DNA of 7,845 nt from positions 1 through 7,845 of the forward strand of contig PCVE01000079.1 of NCBI GenBank assembly GCA_002762705.1. The letters run 5' to 3'. The translations under genes were made by a program, and so were the position numbers. This stretch comes from Candidatus Woesearchaeota archaeon CG11_big_fil_rev_8_21_14_0_20_43_8 (GTDB lineage Archaea; Nanobdellota; Nanobdellia; Woesearchaeales; CG08-08-20-14). This document shows, in pieces, positions 7,057 through 7,845 of this stretch. Position 1 is the stretch's first letter, and each line of letters opens with the position of its first letter. The notes under the pieces were generated by a model. That model searched no databases and was not told where the DNA came from. It saw nothing but the letters and a program-made list of their open reading frames with translations.

Positions 7057-7251
7057 TTATTGTGGACTTGTCGGTTTAATACCCGGAAATACTTTCAGTA
7101 TTTCCTGTACAGAAATTGCATGCATTTTTTTGTACTGCGCTCCTCGGAAATACTTTGTATCTCCGTGCATTGTTCCTTCGGAACAATACTTTAAGATGAG
7201 TTCACAATTAAAAAATTTGTTTGACAATAATGCGAATCCGGTTAATACCAT
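7057..7251 (-). CDS. Doubtful 64-codon open frame, unknown product
   Basis: I do not recognise this product. The frame starts at ATG 7251 and encodes a basic, mixed-charge 64-residue peptide ending KPTSPQ. The composition is not absurd for a small protein. A short motif recurs in it: LKYCSEG, TKYFRG and LKVFPG. Against it: no TATA box at the expected distance, only a weak AAAGAG before the ATG, codon choice unlike the neighbours, and almost the whole second half overlaps four palindromic hairpins (7085-7187). Those hairpins explain the DNA at least as well. The start codon abuts the end of the first 90-bp repeat. It could also be a remnant of a decayed gene. Confidence 0.2.
   Translation of the reverse strand: MVLTGFALLSNKFFNCELILKYCSEGTMHGDTKYFRGAQYKKMHAISVQEILKVFPGIKPTSPQ
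7085..7187. other. Cluster of four tandem hairpins, possible structured RNA or small mobile element
   Basis: Four inverted repeats lie almost end to end. H1 (7085-7105) has a perfect 9-bp stem, GGAAATACT with its complement, and a 3-base loop. H2 (7107-7135) has a 9-bp stem, GTACAGAAA with TTTTTGTAC (one G-T pair), around a loop holding the palindrome TGCATGCA. H3 (7145-7165) pairs CGGA/TCCG and ATAC/GTAT across one mismatch, with a 3-base loop. H4 (7169-7187) has a perfect 8-bp stem, ATTGTTCC with GGAACAAT. H1 and H3 share CGGAAATACTTT and H4 is followed by a related AATACTTT. I cannot assign it to a known RNA family, and the strand of any transcript is unclear. Confidence 0.55.
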
Positions 7252-7255
7252 GCTC

Positions 7256-7345
7256 TTTAGTGCAGGTTTTTGCCGTTTTGAGAAAACGAGATAGACGAGA
7301 CAATAGAAAGAGACGAAATAATGGAGATACGGGAAAAAAGTGCGG
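7256..7345. repeat. 90-bp direct repeat, copy 1
   Basis: Identical at every base to 7384-7473, offset 128. It contains a 6-bp hairpin (CGTTTT/AAAACG, 7274-7288) and a purine-rich run. Read on the minus strand it begins CCGCAC then TTTTTT, that is, a tRNA-like 3' end followed by a T-tract. Matching continues four bases further left with one mismatch (7252-7255). Confidence 0.95.
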
Positions 7346-7383
7346 TTGTTTCAAGATTTGAGCGAAGCGAAAATCCGGGGCTT
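7346..7383 (-). other. 38-base spacer with a hairpin and a T-loop-like motif
   Basis: This separates the two repeat copies. On the minus strand GATTT and AAATC pair around an 11-base loop, and CTCAAATC resembles the T-loop of a tRNA, followed about ten bases later by CCGCAC. It may be a very decayed tRNA 3' end. The resemblance is weak, because no T-stem can be formed. Confidence 0.3.
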
Positions 7384-7473
7384 TTTAGTGCAGGTTTTTG
7401 CCGTTTTGAGAAAACGAGATAGACGAGACAATAGAAAGAGACGAAATAATGGAGATACGGGAAAAAAGTGCGG
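7384..7473. repeat. 90-bp direct repeat, copy 2
   Basis: Second perfect copy, with its hairpin at 7402-7416. On the minus strand it directly follows the copied tRNA-Leu 3' end (7468-7484, which overlaps it by six bases), so it reads as that end's T-rich 3' flank. The perfect identity of two non-coding copies points to a recent duplication. Confidence 0.95.
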
Positions 7474-7490
7474 GGGACGGGATTCGAGAC
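7469..7490 (-). pseudogene. Copied fragment of a tRNA-Leu 3' end
   Basis: On the minus strand CGAATCCCGTCCCCCGCA matches the T-loop, T-stem 3' side, acceptor and discriminator of the intact tRNA-Leu (7564 onward), with one difference in the T-loop. The exact shared string is 17 bases, 7468-7484 and 7563-7579. No matching 5' acceptor (GCGGGGG) and no T-stem 5' side lie upstream. Instead there is a hairpin (AGACAC/GTGTCT inside GGGAT/ATCCC). It is therefore a fragment, or an attachment-site copy, and not a working tRNA. Confidence 0.55.
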
Positions 7491-7548
7491 ACTGACGTGT
7501 CTGATCCCATCCCTGTATGATGTTGTATCTATTATCGGCATTTCAACA

Positions 7549-7561
7549 TGATAGAAGAAAA
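7549..7561 (-). terminator. T-rich tract after tRNA-Leu
   Basis: The minus strand reads TTTTCTTCTATC directly after the tRNA 3' end, a plausible archaeal termination tract. Confidence 0.35.
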
Positions 7562-7609
7562 GGTGCGGGGGACGGGATTTGAACCCGCGGACCCACTAAG
7601 AGACAGGAT

Positions 7610-7648
7610 GTCATAATGACGCGCCGCATGAAACCGGCGTGTCTCATT
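7610..7648 (-). other. Intron of tRNA-Leu at position 37/38 (39 bases)
   Basis: The canonical archaeal intron site. The fold is a bulge-helix-bulge: outer helix CAGGA/TCCTG, 3-base bulge AC|A, four-pair central helix CTTA/TATG with one T-T mismatch, 3-base bulge AG|A, inner helix ATGA/TCAT. Cutting after the second bulge base on each side gives exactly G37 and A38. Confidence 0.8.
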
Positions 7649-7666
7649 CTTAAGTCCTGCGCATTT

Positions 7667-7702
7667 GGCCGGACATCCCAAGGCAAACCAAGGGATACCA
7701 TT
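7667..7702 (-). other. Intron of tRNA-Leu inside the D-loop (36 bases)
   Basis: Interrupts the D-loop after GGTC (C20a). The fold is a relaxed bulge-helix-bulge: central helix CTGG/CCGG (one G-T pair), bulges TC|A and CC|A, and an inner hairpin ATCCC/GGGAT. The outer helix is only the 3-bp D-stem. The borders can slide by up to two bases, because GGTCAA and GGCCAA flank the insertion, without changing the product. Confidence 0.75.
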
Positions 7703-7760
7703 GACCAGGCTCTGCAACCCCCGCATTAAAAATGGATATTCTTTGAAGAAGATGATGGTG

Positions 7761-7771
7761 TTATTTAAAAC
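7761..7771 (-). promoter_or_regulatory. TATA box of tRNA-Leu
   Basis: The minus strand reads GTTTTAAATAA, centred about 41 bases before the mature tRNA 5' end. It predicts a 5' leader of about 15 bases, to be removed by RNase P or its equivalent. Confidence 0.5.
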
Positions 7772-7845
7772 TTATTGCCGGAAACGGCTCCGTAGAACGG
7801 TTTTTGCTAATTAGCTCTCGGGGGCTATAAATCCAATATTCAATT
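7772..7845. other. Right-edge non-coding stretch
   Basis: Holds a 4-bp hairpin closed by a GAAA tetraloop (GCCG/CGGC, 7777-7788), a T5 run at 7801-7805 following CGG, a 10-base palindrome GCTAATTAGC (7806-7815), and a TATA-like CTATAAAT (7825-7832). The last could drive a plus-strand gene beyond the window. None of these can be assigned firmly. Confidence 0.3.

Larger units (their letters stand above)
7564..7724 (-). tRNA. tRNA-Leu (anticodon UAA) with two introns
   Basis: The acceptor stem GCGGGGG (7724-7718) pairs perfectly with CCCCCGC (7571-7565), and the discriminator is A at 7564. CCA is not encoded; the next bases are CCT. The T-arm is GCGGG-TTCAAAT-CCCGT. Three exons (7703-7724, 7649-7666, 7564-7609) join to 86 bases. 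The D-stem is GCA/TGC with the archaeal Leu D-loop GAGCCTGGTCAAA. The anticodon stem is CAGGA/TCCTG with loop CTTAAGA, so anticodon TAA at 7652-7650. A class II variable arm follows. Without removing both insertions neither the D-stem nor the anticodon stem can form. It should read the Leu codons UUA and UUG. Intron borders follow from the bulge-helix-bulge folds described for each intron. Confidence 0.87.

Noticed and set aside
7256..7473. CRISPR array
   Set aside because: Only two 90-bp copies around one 38-base spacer. The repeat is far too long and no cas gene is nearby.
7469..7511. 3' half of a split tRNA
   Set aside because: The fragment cannot form a T-stem, no matching 5' half is seen, and the nearby intact tRNA-Leu supplies its acceptor sequence. 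A copied end is simpler.
7257..7541. 94-codon frame on the minus strand across the repeats
   Set aside because: It runs through both 90-bp copies and the tRNA-end fragment. The repeats are read in different frames (offset 128 is not a multiple of 3), and there is no start signal.

Overview
The window looks archaeal and is probably from a small-genome (DPANN-like) lineage, though the sequence cannot fix the phylum. Four signs point this way. Genes are preceded by TATA-type boxes about 25-31 bases before a start codon, with little or no leader. The terminator that can be seen is a plain T-tract. The tRNA-Leu has the archaeal D-loop sequence. That tRNA also carries introns that fold as bulge-helix-bulge (BHB) splice sites.

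Left part (1-3056, minus strand): a HerA/FtsK-type P-loop ATPase of the COG0433 group, cut by the window's left edge, lies downstream of an ornithine aminotransferase (rocD). A T-tract terminator and a TATA box between them suggest separate transcripts. A 177-base divergent promoter region (3057-3233) separates rocD from sucC on the plus strand (3234-4310). sucC encodes the beta subunit of succinyl-CoA ligase and has no sucD partner beside it. Both enzymes touch the 2-oxoglutarate/succinyl-CoA/glutamate node.

Middle part (4318-6898, minus strand): a two-gene operon converges on sucC with a 7-base gap. A GT9 (heptosyltransferase-like) glycosyltransferase comes first, then a multi-spanning GT-C-like membrane protein. 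The reading frames overlap by 8 bases and the second gene has a strong Shine-Dalgarno site inside the first. Together they suggest assembly of a cell-surface glycan.

Right part (6899-7845): mostly non-coding and the most unusual stretch. It holds a run of four close hairpins (7085-7187) that overlaps a doubtful 64-codon frame, a perfect 90-bp direct repeat (7256-7345 and 7384-7473), a copied fragment of a tRNA 3' end (7468-7484), and a tRNA-Leu(UAA) gene on the minus strand (7564-7724). The tRNA is interrupted twice: by a 39-base intron at the usual 37/38 position and by a 36-base intron inside the D-loop. Removing both restores a standard 86-base archaeal tRNA-Leu. The copied tRNA ends and repeats look like the scar of repeated integration or duplication at the tRNA 3' end.
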